64,000 bases of DNA from Halioglobus japonicus (GTDB taxonomy: Bacteria > Pseudomonadota > Gammaproteobacteria > Pseudomonadales > Halieaceae). Position numbers and translations under genes: made by a program. The notes under the pieces were generated by a model. The model was not told where the DNA came from and did not search any database. It was given only the letters and a program-made list of their open reading frames with translations. Location of the stretch: contig CACSIL010000005.1 of the NCBI GenBank assembly GCA_902705825.1, forward strand, positions 20,528-84,527. The letters run 5' to 3'. Below are positions 57,268 to 64,000 of this stretch, piece by piece (positions within the stretch are counted from its first letter, which is position 1; each line of letters opens with the position of its first letter).

Positions 57268-57296
57268 TTGACGTTAACGTAAAGGTCAGCTAATCT
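57268..57296 (+). promoter_or_regulatory. liu operon promoter with MerR/LiuR-like operator
   Basis: A strong sigma-70 pair is visible: -35 TTGACG (57268-57273), a 17-base spacer, and -10 TAATCT (57291-57296). The palindrome ACGTTAACGT (57271-57280), inside TTGACGTTAACGTAAA, sits across the -35 and spacer. This is where MerR-family regulators bind, and it resembles the motif I recall for LiuR of gammaproteobacteria. No merR-type gene lies in the window. liuA starts about 115 bases downstream. Confidence 0.6.
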
Positions 57297-57417
57297 CGCG
57301 CTTCGCTGTCGAACGTTTACACTGGGACGTCAGTCCAGCCTGCCTCCACCGGGGGCTATCAGAACAGGTCGCATCGCATGAATATTTGAGTGTGATGATT
57401 TTCAACAGGAGACAACC

Positions 57418-58587
57418 ATGAGCACGAGCTACCCATCACTGAATTTTGACCTCGGTGAAGACATCGACATGCTGCGCGACAGCGTATACCAATTCGCCCA
57501 GGCGGAGCTGGCTCCGCGAGCGGAGCAAATTGATAAGGACAATGAGTTTCCCGCAGACATGTGGCGCAAGTTCGGCGACATGGGTCTGCTGGGAATGACC
57601 GTAGCGGAAGAATACGGCGGCACTGATATGGGCTATCTGGCGCACACCGTGGCGATGGAAGAAATATCCCGCGCATCGGCCTCTGTCGGTCTTTCCTACG
57701 GTGCTCACTCGAATTTGTGTGTGAACCAGATTCATAAAAACGGCAGTGAGGCGCAGAAGCTGAAGTATCTGCCGAAGTTGTGCTCCGGCGAACATGTAGG
57801 TGCGCTGGCAATGTCTGAGCCCAATGCGGGCAGTGATGTTGTCAGCATGAAATTACGCGCCGACAAGCAGGGCGACAAGTACATCCTCAACGGCAACAAG
57901 ATGTGGATCACCAACGGTCCCGATGCAGACACCTATGTTATCTATGCCAAAACCAATGTGGACAAAGGCGCCTGGGGTATCACCGCCTTTATCGTCGAGC
58001 GAGACTCTCCTGGGTTTTCCCGCAACACCAAGCTCGATAAGTTGGGGATGCGCGGTTCCAATACCTGTGAGTTGATTTTTCAGGACTGTGAAGTGCCCGC
58101 CGAGAACATCCTTGGCGAAGAAGGGCAGGGCGTAAAGGTATTGATGAGCGGGCTGGATTTTGAGCGCACCATTCTTTCCGGCGGCCCCGTGGGAATCATG
58201 CAGGCCTGTATGGATATCACCATTCCGTATATCCATGATCGCAAGCAATTCGGCCAATCCATCGGTGAGTTTCAACTGATGCAGGGTAAAGTGGCGGACA
58301 TGTACACCGAGCTGAACGCTTCTCGCGCCTATTTGTACGCTGTGGCCAAAGCGTGTGACAGAGGGCAGGAGAGTCGCAAGGATGCCGCCGCAGTTATTCT
58401 CTATACGGCAGAGCGCGCTACGCAAATGGCACTGCAGGCGATACAGGTGCTCGGCGGTAACGGCTACATTAACGATTTTGCGACGGGGCGCTTGTTGCGC
58501 GACGCCAAACTGTATGAAATCGGCGCCGGTACCAGTGAGGTTCGCCGTATGTTGATCGGCCGCGAGCTGTTTAATGAAACCCGATAA
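57418..58587 (+). CDS. liuA: Isovaleryl-CoA dehydrogenase
   Basis: This 389-residue acyl-CoA dehydrogenase starts the leucine degradation operon, converting isovaleryl-CoA to 3-methylcrotonyl-CoA. Blocks typical of isovaleryl-CoA dehydrogenase include [56 protein letters not shown] and [20 protein letters not shown]. Assignment is supported by the following MCC subunits and HMG-CoA lyase. Its upstream 255-base region carries the liu promoter. Confidence 0.96.
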   Translation: MSTSYPSLNFDLGEDIDMLRDSVYQFAQAELAPRAEQIDKDNEFPADMWRKFGDMGLLGMTVAEEYGGTDMGYLAHTVAMEEISRASASVGLSYGAHSNLCVNQIHKNGSEAQKLKYLPKLCSGEHVGALAMSEPNAGSDVVSMKLRADKQGDKYILNGNKMWITNGPDADTYVIYAKTNVDKGAWGITAFIVERDSPGFSRNTKLDKLGMRGSNTCELIFQDCEVPAENILGEEGQGVKVLMSGLDFERTILSGGPVGIMQACMDITIPYIHDRKQFGQSIGEFQLMQGKVADMYTELNASRAYLYAVAKACDRGQESRKDAAAVILYTAERATQMALQAIQVLGGNGYINDFATGRLLRDAKLYEIGAGTSEVRRMLIGRELFNETR

Positions 58588-58641
58588 CGCACCGAGTTCA
58601 CCGGGCTTCTTTCCACTTTAGACGACTGTGCAGGTAGCAAT

Positions 58642-60249
58642 ATGGGCATTCTAAAATCCCGTGTGAATACGCGATCGGAAGACTTTGTCGCCAATACGCA
58701 GCATATGCAGGCGCAGGTTGACGACTTGAAGGCAAAGCTGGAAACGATCAAGCAGGGCGGTGGGGAGAAGGCGCGTGATCGTCACACCTCCCGTGGCAAA
58801 CTGCTGGCCAGAGACAGGGTCGCCGCACTGATCGATCCGGGGTCGCCGTTTCTTGAGTTGTCGCAACTGGCGGCGATGGATGTGTACGGTGAAGACGTAC
58901 ATGCCGCTGGCATTATCACCGGTGTGGGTCGGGTACACGGTCAGGAGTGCATGATTGTCGTCAATGATGCCACGGTGAAGGGCGGAAGCTATTACCCTCT
59001 CACCGTGAAGAAGCATCTTCGTGCGCAAACAATTGCTCAGGAGAACAATCTTCCCTGTATCTATCTGGTGGATTCCGGTGGTGCCAACCTGCCTCGCCAG
59101 GATGAAGTGTTTCCCGATCGCGAGCATTTTGGGCGTATCTTTTTTAACCAGGCAAATATGTCGGCGCTCAATATTCCCCAGATTGCTGTGGTGATGGGTT
59201 CGTGTACCGCAGGGGGTGCTTACGTGCCCGCTATGGCCGATGAATCTATCATTGTGAAGGAACAGGGCACGATCTTTCTGGCGGGGCCGCCGCTGGTAAA
59301 AGCGGCCACAGGCGAGGTGGTAAGCGCAGAAGAGTTGGGCGGCGCAGACGTTCACTGCCGCACATCAGGTGTTGCCGACCACCTCGCGCAGAACGATCAC
59401 CATGCGCTGCAACTGGCACGCGATGCCATCGCCAGATTAAACCGCGTCAAACCCATCTCGCTGGATGTGAAAGAAACGGTAGAGCCGCTTTACGACAGCA
59501 GGGAAATTTACGGGATCATTCCTAAAGATGCGCGCCAGCCCTACGATGTACGCGAGATTATCGCACGCACGGTCGATGGCTCAGAGCTGCACGAGTTCAA
59601 GGCGCTTTACGGCACCAGCCTCGTGTGTGGTTTCGCCCGTATTTTTGGCTACCCTGTGGGTATCGTGGCCAACAATGGCATTCTGTTTGGCGAGTCAGCG
59701 CAGAAAGGCGCGCATTTTGTCGAACTCTGTGCCCAGCGCAAAGTGCCTCTGGTTTTTCTGCAGAACATCACCGGCTTCATGGTGGGCAAGCAGTATGAGA
59801 ACGACGGCATCGCCAAGCACGGTGCCAAAATGGTCACTGCAGTCGCCTCCGCCCAGGTGCCAAAGTTCACCGTTCTGGTAGGCGGGTCATTCGGTGCGGG
59901 GAACTATGGCATGTGCGGTCGAGCGTACGACCCACGCTTTATGTTCATGTGGCCCAATGCCCGCATATCGGTAATGGGGGGAGAGCAGGCAGCGGGAGTT
60001 CTCGCCCAGATACAGCGGGACCAGAAGTCCAAAAGAGGCGAGGACTGGAGTGAGCAGGATGAGGCCGCTTTCAAGCAGCCCATCATTGACACCTATGAAG
60101 AGCAAGGCCACCCCTACTATGCATCGGCACGCTTGTGGGACGATGGTGTTATTGATCCAGCCGATACGCGTATGGTGCTGGGTTTATCGATTTCAGCCAG
60201 CCTTAACAAGGCGATAGAAGACACCCGGTTTGGTGTCTTCCGTATGTAA
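58642..60249 (+). CDS. liuB: Methylcrotonyl-CoA carboxylase carboxyltransferase (beta) subunit
   Basis: This 535-residue carboxyltransferase moves CO2 from biotin to 3-methylcrotonyl-CoA. Acyl-CoA carboxylase blocks are present: [53 protein letters not shown], and the late [17 protein letters not shown]. The length is normal for MCC beta, and it lies directly before the biotin subunit gene (39 bases). A crotonase (liuC) that often sits between the two in gammaproteobacteria is absent. Confidence 0.97.
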   Translation: MGILKSRVNTRSEDFVANTQHMQAQVDDLKAKLETIKQGGGEKARDRHTSRGKLLARDRVAALIDPGSPFLELSQLAAMDVYGEDVHAAGIITGVGRVHGQECMIVVNDATVKGGSYYPLTVKKHLRAQTIAQENNLPCIYLVDSGGANLPRQDEVFPDREHFGRIFFNQANMSALNIPQIAVVMGSCTAGGAYVPAMADESIIVKEQGTIFLAGPPLVKAATGEVVSAEELGGADVHCRTSGVADHLAQNDHHALQLARDAIARLNRVKPISLDVKETVEPLYDSREIYGIIPKDARQPYDVREIIARTVDGSELHEFKALYGTSLVCGFARIFGYPVGIVANNGILFGESAQKGAHFVELCAQRKVPLVFLQNITGFMVGKQYENDGIAKHGAKMVTAVASAQVPKFTVLVGGSFGAGNYGMCGRAYDPRFMFMWPNARISVMGGEQAAGVLAQIQRDQKSKRGEDWSEQDEAAFKQPIIDTYEEQGHPYYASARLWDDGVIDPADTRMVLGLSISASLNKAIEDTRFGVFRM

Positions 60250-60288
60250 CAGGCAGCGTTGCACTTCAGATGAATAGGAACAAACACC

Positions 60289-62313
60289 ATGTTTGACAAA
60301 ATCCTGATAGCGAACCGTGGCGAAATTGCCTGTCGTGTCATTCGCACTGCACGGAAAATGGGCATTCGAACCGTTGCCGTTTACAGTGATGCCGACAGAG
60401 ACGCGCTGCATGTCACCATGGCCGACGAGGCGATTCATATTGGCGCGGCACCCTCGCGCGATTCCTATTTGCAGTTCGATAAAGTGATCAATGCCGCGCT
60501 TAAAACCGGAGCGCAGGCGATTCATCCCGGCTATGGCTTTCTGTCAGAGAACTCAGCGTTCTGCCAGGCCTGCCAGGACAATGGCATCACGTTTATTGGC
60601 CCTCCCATTGGCGCAATAGAGGCGATGGGTTCCAAGTCTGCTGCCAAAACAATTATGGAAACAGCTGGCGTACCTCTGGTGCCGGGTTATCACGGTAGTG
60701 ATCAGAACCCCGAACTCCTGCGCCAGGCGTCGGACGATATGGGCTACCCCGTATTGTTAAAGGCAACCGCCGGCGGCGGTGGCAAAGGCATGCGGCAGGT
60801 GCACAGTGCCGCAGAGTTTGATGAGGCACTGGCTGCGGCCAAACGTGAGTCCATGAATGCGTTTGGTGACGACACGATGTTGGTTGAGAAATACCTCACT
60901 CAGCCTCGGCACGTGGAGATTCAGGTTTTCTGTGACCAGCACAACAACGCTGTCTACCTATTTGAGCGAGACTGCTCGGTACAGCGACGCCACCAGAAAG
61001 TTATTGAAGAGGCGCCGGCGCCAGGTATGACACCTGCGCTGCGTGAGTCCATGGGGCAGGCCGCTATCCAGGCCGCGCTGGCGATCGACTATGAGGGCGC
61101 AGGTACGGTTGAGTTCCTGCTCGACAGCGACGGTTCATTCTATTTTATGGAAATGAATACACGTCTGCAGGTAGAGCACCCGGTCACTGAAATGATATCC
61201 GGCCAGGATCTGGTTGAGTGGCAACTGCGTGTCGCCGACGGTGAGCCACTGCCGCTGGAGCAGGGGCAGCTCACAATCAACGGCCACGCCTTTGAAGCGC
61301 GTATTTACGCTGAGGATCCCGATAACGATTTTCTGCCGGTGACCGGCACCCTGTCGTTTGTGCAGACACCAGAAACCAGTGCTCATGTGCGTGTCGATAC
61401 CGGCGTAAGGCAGGGCGATGAGGTGAGTGTGTTCTACGACCCAATGATCGCCAAGCTGATTGTCTGGGATGAGGACAGGGACAAGGCGTTGGGCCGATTA
61501 ACCCGTGCGTTGAGCGAATACCGCATTAGCGGCACGACGACCAATATTGATTTCCTCTACAACCTGGCCAGCTGTCAGCCTTTCAGAGAGGCCGATCTGG
61601 ATACGGGCTTTATCGAGAAACATCACGGCGCCATATTCCACGATAGCGTTCGCGATATTGAAAACGATCTGCCACTGGCAGTGCTTTACCTGTTGCTCCG
61701 CCAAAATCAGAAAGCTGGAACAGAGTATTCCTCGGCAGGTAACCGAGATGAGCGGGATTCTACCTCACCATGGAATTTCAATAATGCCTGGCGATCAGTG
61801 GAAGACAATATTCATACTCTGGGCATTGTCCTGCATGAATCTGAATATCAGCTTGAGGTGGAGCAGAAGTTGTTCGGTACCGTGACGCGTTACAGGATCA
61901 ATCACAACGGCCATACGGTGACTGCTCAGGGCGTACTGGAAGGCCGTTTTTTAAGAGCAGAGCTGGATGGCTACCAGTTCAATGCTACAGTTGCAGAGCA
62001 CGATGACAGTTTCAGTCTTTACACTGCCGACAGTGCGCTCACGTTCAAACTGGCCAAGCCCGATCTCGGCGACGCGGATGAACAGGATACAGCGGGCGGT
62101 TTGATCGCTCCGATGAATGGCACAATGGTAGCGCTGCTGGTTGAGGCTGGCGCAAGTGTGGCAAAAGATGATCCACTGCTGGTTATGGAAGCGATGAAAA
62201 TGGAGCACACCATTCGCGCGCCCGCCGACGGACATGTTGTCAGTTTTTTCTACCAGGCCGGTGAGCTGGTCGACGGCGGTGCACAGCTGCTGGAATTTGG
62301 CGCCAGCGAATAG
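60289..62313 (+). CDS. liuD: Methylcrotonyl-CoA carboxylase biotin-containing (alpha) subunit
   Basis: This 674-residue subunit carries biotin carboxylase and biotin carrier domains. The N-terminal ILIANRGEIACRVIRTARKM, the ATP-grasp LKATAGGGGKGMRQV and the block MEMNTRLQVEHPVTEMISG are standard. The biotinyl Lys is residue 637 in VMEAMKMEHT near the C-terminus. With LiuB it forms methylcrotonyl-CoA carboxylase, making 3-methylglutaconyl-CoA. Confidence 0.97.
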   Translation: MFDKILIANRGEIACRVIRTARKMGIRTVAVYSDADRDALHVTMADEAIHIGAAPSRDSYLQFDKVINAALKTGAQAIHPGYGFLSENSAFCQACQDNGITFIGPPIGAIEAMGSKSAAKTIMETAGVPLVPGYHGSDQNPELLRQASDDMGYPVLLKATAGGGGKGMRQVHSAAEFDEALAAAKRESMNAFGDDTMLVEKYLTQPRHVEIQVFCDQHNNAVYLFERDCSVQRRHQKVIEEAPAPGMTPALRESMGQAAIQAALAIDYEGAGTVEFLLDSDGSFYFMEMNTRLQVEHPVTEMISGQDLVEWQLRVADGEPLPLEQGQLTINGHAFEARIYAEDPDNDFLPVTGTLSFVQTPETSAHVRVDTGVRQGDEVSVFYDPMIAKLIVWDEDRDKALGRLTRALSEYRISGTTTNIDFLYNLASCQPFREADLDTGFIEKHHGAIFHDSVRDIENDLPLAVLYLLLRQNQKAGTEYSSAGNRDERDSTSPWNFNNAWRSVEDNIHTLGIVLHESEYQLEVEQKLFGTVTRYRINHNGHTVTAQGVLEGRFLRAELDGYQFNATVAEHDDSFSLYTADSALTFKLAKPDLGDADEQDTAGGLIAPMNGTMVALLVEAGASVAKDDPLLVMEAMKMEHTIRAPADGHVVSFFYQAGELVDGGAQLLEFGASE

Positions 62314-62342
62314 CGTTTAAACCAACGTAGTCAGGCGAGAAT

Positions 62343-63245
62343 ATGAAGATAACGCTTCCCACCCGTGTTCAAATTGTCGAAGTCGGGCCGCGCGATGGCC
62401 TGCAGAATGAAAAGCAACCCATCTCCACGGCTGTAAAGCTTGAGCTGATTCACCAGCTGGCCGATGCCGGCGTCAGCTATATCGAAGCCGGTAGCTTTGT
62501 GAATCCAAAGTGGATACCGCAAATGGCCGGCAGCGAAGAAGTGTTTCAACAGGTGTCGCGCTGTGACGGTGTGACGTACGCTGCGCTGACGCCCAATATG
62601 CAGGGTTACCAACGGGCGCTTGCATCCGGCGTATCGGAGGTGGCTGTCTTTGCGGCGGCATCAGAGGCCTTCAGCCAGAAGAATATCAATTGCTCCGTAG
62701 CCGAGAGTATTGAACGCTTTGCGCCCATCATGGCAGCGGCAGTCAAAGACAACATCCAGGTGCGCGGCTACGTATCCTGTGTCGTCGGCTGTCCCTACGA
62801 GGGCGATGTCGCGCCAGAAAAAGTGGCCGATGTTGCGCGTCAGCTATATGAGATGGGTTGTTATGAAGTGTCCATGGGCGACACCATTGGCGTGGGTACA
62901 CCGGCATCTGTGAGCGCAATGCTGGAGGCGACACTTGAACACATCCCTGTGTCGAAACTGGCTGTGCACCTGCACGATACCTACGGGCAGGCGCTGGCAA
63001 ATATTTACGCGTCACTGCAGATGGGAATCTCGACAGTTGATAGCTCCGTAGCAGGGCTCGGTGGCTGCCCGTATGCGAAGGGCGCATCGGGTAATGTGGC
63101 GACAGAGGATGTTGTCTATCTGCTGAATGGTCTGGGCATTGAACACGGTATAGATCTGGACAAGTTGATAGCCGTGGGCAATTACATAAGCCTGCAGCTG
63201 GGTAGAGAAAGCGGGTCTAAGGTGGCTTTGGCTGGGCGCGAGTGA
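62343..63245 (+). CDS. liuE: Hydroxymethylglutaryl-CoA lyase
   Basis: This 300-residue TIM-barrel lyase splits HMG-CoA into acetyl-CoA and acetoacetate, the last step of leucine breakdown. The N-terminal VEVGPRDGLQNEK, the blocks SCVVGCPYEGDVAP, VSMGDTIGVGTP and VHLHDTYGQALAN, and the Cys-containing GLGGCPYAKGASGNVATEDV (metal and catalytic residues) are all intact. It ends the operon, 15 bases from the convergent esterase gene. The product acetoacetate can go to the CoA-transferase at 35464-36833. Confidence 0.97.
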   Translation: MKITLPTRVQIVEVGPRDGLQNEKQPISTAVKLELIHQLADAGVSYIEAGSFVNPKWIPQMAGSEEVFQQVSRCDGVTYAALTPNMQGYQRALASGVSEVAVFAAASEAFSQKNINCSVAESIERFAPIMAAAVKDNIQVRGYVSCVVGCPYEGDVAPEKVADVARQLYEMGCYEVSMGDTIGVGTPASVSAMLEATLEHIPVSKLAVHLHDTYGQALANIYASLQMGISTVDSSVAGLGGCPYAKGASGNVATEDVVYLLNGLGIEHGIDLDKLIAVGNYISLQLGRESGSKVALAGRE

Positions 63246-63260
63246 TTGAGCTGACCTGTC

Positions 63261-64000
63261 TCAGTGCTTCTTCATGTGAACAGCGTGGAACACCAGGTGA
63301 TCTGCAATAAAACTGGCGATGAAAAAATAACTGTGGTCATAGCCCTCCTGCATACGCAGTTCAAGCGGATAAGCGCTCTCGTCAGCAGCTGCCTGCAGAG
63401 CTTCGGGCTTGAGCTGCTCGGCGAGAAAGTTATCCGCGTCGCCCTGATCAACTAACGCGGGCAGATGCGTTTTACTGTTCCGCATTAATTCGCTGGCATC
63501 GTACTGCGCCCAGCTCTTGCGATCATCGCCCAGGTAATTGCCCAATGCTTTTTCTCCCCAGGGACAATTGACAGGGTTGCTAATAGGGCTGAATGCCGAC
63601 ACCGACGCGTACCGATCAGTATTCCTCAAAGCGATAACCAGTGCCCCGTGTCCACCCATTGAGTGGCCGCTTATAGCGCGCTGGTCGGTGACGGGAAATT
63701 CAGATTCGATCAGTGAGGGCAGCTCTTTTACCACGTAGTCATACATCTGGTAGTGTTTGTTCCAGGGCGCCTGTGTGGCATTGACATAGAAACCCGCTCC
63801 CAACCCGAAATCATAGGCGCCATCGGGATCATCTGGCACTCCCTCTCCCCGTGGGCTGGTGTCCGGCGCTACAATCGCAACCCCGAGTTCAGCAGCCACT
63901 CTGTGTGCTCCGGCCTTTTGCATAAAGTTTTCATCAGTACAGGTCAGCCCCGACAGCCAATACAAGACGGGTACCTTTTCACCGTTGGTAGCCTGCGGTG
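63261..64000 (-). CDS. S-formylglutathione hydrolase, truncated by window edge
   Basis: This is the C-terminal ~245 residues of an esterase D/FghA-type hydrolase that releases formate from S-formylglutathione in formaldehyde detoxification. The frame stays open to position 64000 (…[12 protein letters not shown]), so the N-terminus lies outside. The triad is visible as Ser in [11 protein letters not shown], Asp in QGDADNFL and His in EGYDHSYFF. Relatives usually lie next to a class III alcohol dehydrogenase, which would be outside the window. Confidence 0.93.
   Translation of the reverse strand, partial: PQATNGEKVPVLYWLSGLTCTDENFMQKAGAHRVAAELGVAIVAPDTSPRGEGVPDDPDGAYDFGLGAGFYVNATQAPWNKHYQMYDYVVKELPSLIESEFPVTDQRAISGHSMGGHGALVIALRNTDRYASVSAFSPISNPVNCPWGEKALGNYLGDDRKSWAQYDASELMRNSKTHLPALVDQGDADNFLAEQLKPEALQAAADESAYPLELRMQEGYDHSYFFIASFIADHLVFHAVHMKKH

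Overview
The window looks like chromosomal DNA of a free-living, aerobic, probably marine gammaproteobacterium, of the Halieaceae/Spongiibacteraceae/Cellvibrionales type. This placement is an inference from gene content: monomeric NADP-isocitrate dehydrogenase, a leucine/isovalerate (liu) operon, acyl-CoA catabolism genes, pentose/uronate catabolism, and a PEP-CTERM protein. There is no phage, insertion sequence, CRISPR array, rRNA or tRNA that I can see. Genes are dense, and base composition looks even by eye.

Layout. (1) 1-5633: a tripartite RND efflux pump (adaptor truncated by the window edge, inner-membrane pump, outer-membrane lipoprotein). (2) 5798-12453: a four-gene operon of YCF48-like protein, MMPL-type RND permease, DUF1302 protein and DUF1329 protein, probably handling a hydrophobic envelope compound. 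(3) 12512-15362: a SnoaL-like protein and a large acetyl-CoA hydrolase/CoA-transferase family protein. (4) 15367-26914: a glucuronate and xylose catabolic island. uxaC, uxuA, a uxuB-like domain, kdgK and eda convert glucuronate to pyruvate and glyceraldehyde-3-phosphate. xylB and xylA feed xylose into the pentose phosphate pathway. A GntR/FadR-type regulator lies among them. This set fits growth on glucuronoxylan fragments, but no transporter or glycoside hydrolase is in the window. The fructuronate-reductase domain is fused in frame to a complete acyl-CoA ligase. (5) 27036-34994: small unknown genes, an MFS exporter, a BrkB/YihY membrane protein, a periplasmic dienelactone-hydrolase-like protein, katG and a periplasmic beta-carbonic anhydrase. 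(6) 35071-40929: succinyl-CoA:3-ketoacid CoA-transferase A/B, monomeric isocitrate dehydrogenase and an acyl-CoA synthetase.

(7) 40951-44253 is the most unusual locus. On the minus strand, a -24/-12 (sigma-54-like) promoter precedes a cohesin-like protein with a PEP-CTERM-type sorting tail. Twenty-three bases downstream lies an 848-residue secreted protein made of a dockerin-like double calcium loop, a parallel beta-helix and a diheme cytochrome c. The layout suggests a surface-anchored cohesin that docks a redox protein. (8) 44356-57162: a TetR-haloalkane dehalogenase-DUF1330 operon, then an AraC regulator divergent from a Baeyer-Villiger-type monooxygenase, an SDR and a saccharopine-dehydrogenase-like reductase. 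These are followed by a MaoC-type hydratase, two acyl-CoA dehydrogenases, a crotonase and an APH-type kinase. Together they resemble a catabolic block for an oxygenated aliphatic or alicyclic compound. (9) 57268-63245: liuA, liuB, liuD and liuE for leucine breakdown, without liuC, behind a promoter with a MerR/LiuR-like dyad. The window ends in an S-formylglutathione hydrolase gene cut by the edge.

All functions are read from motifs and family resemblance without database searches. Start codons were chosen by ribosome-binding sites where visible, and ambiguous ones are flagged.
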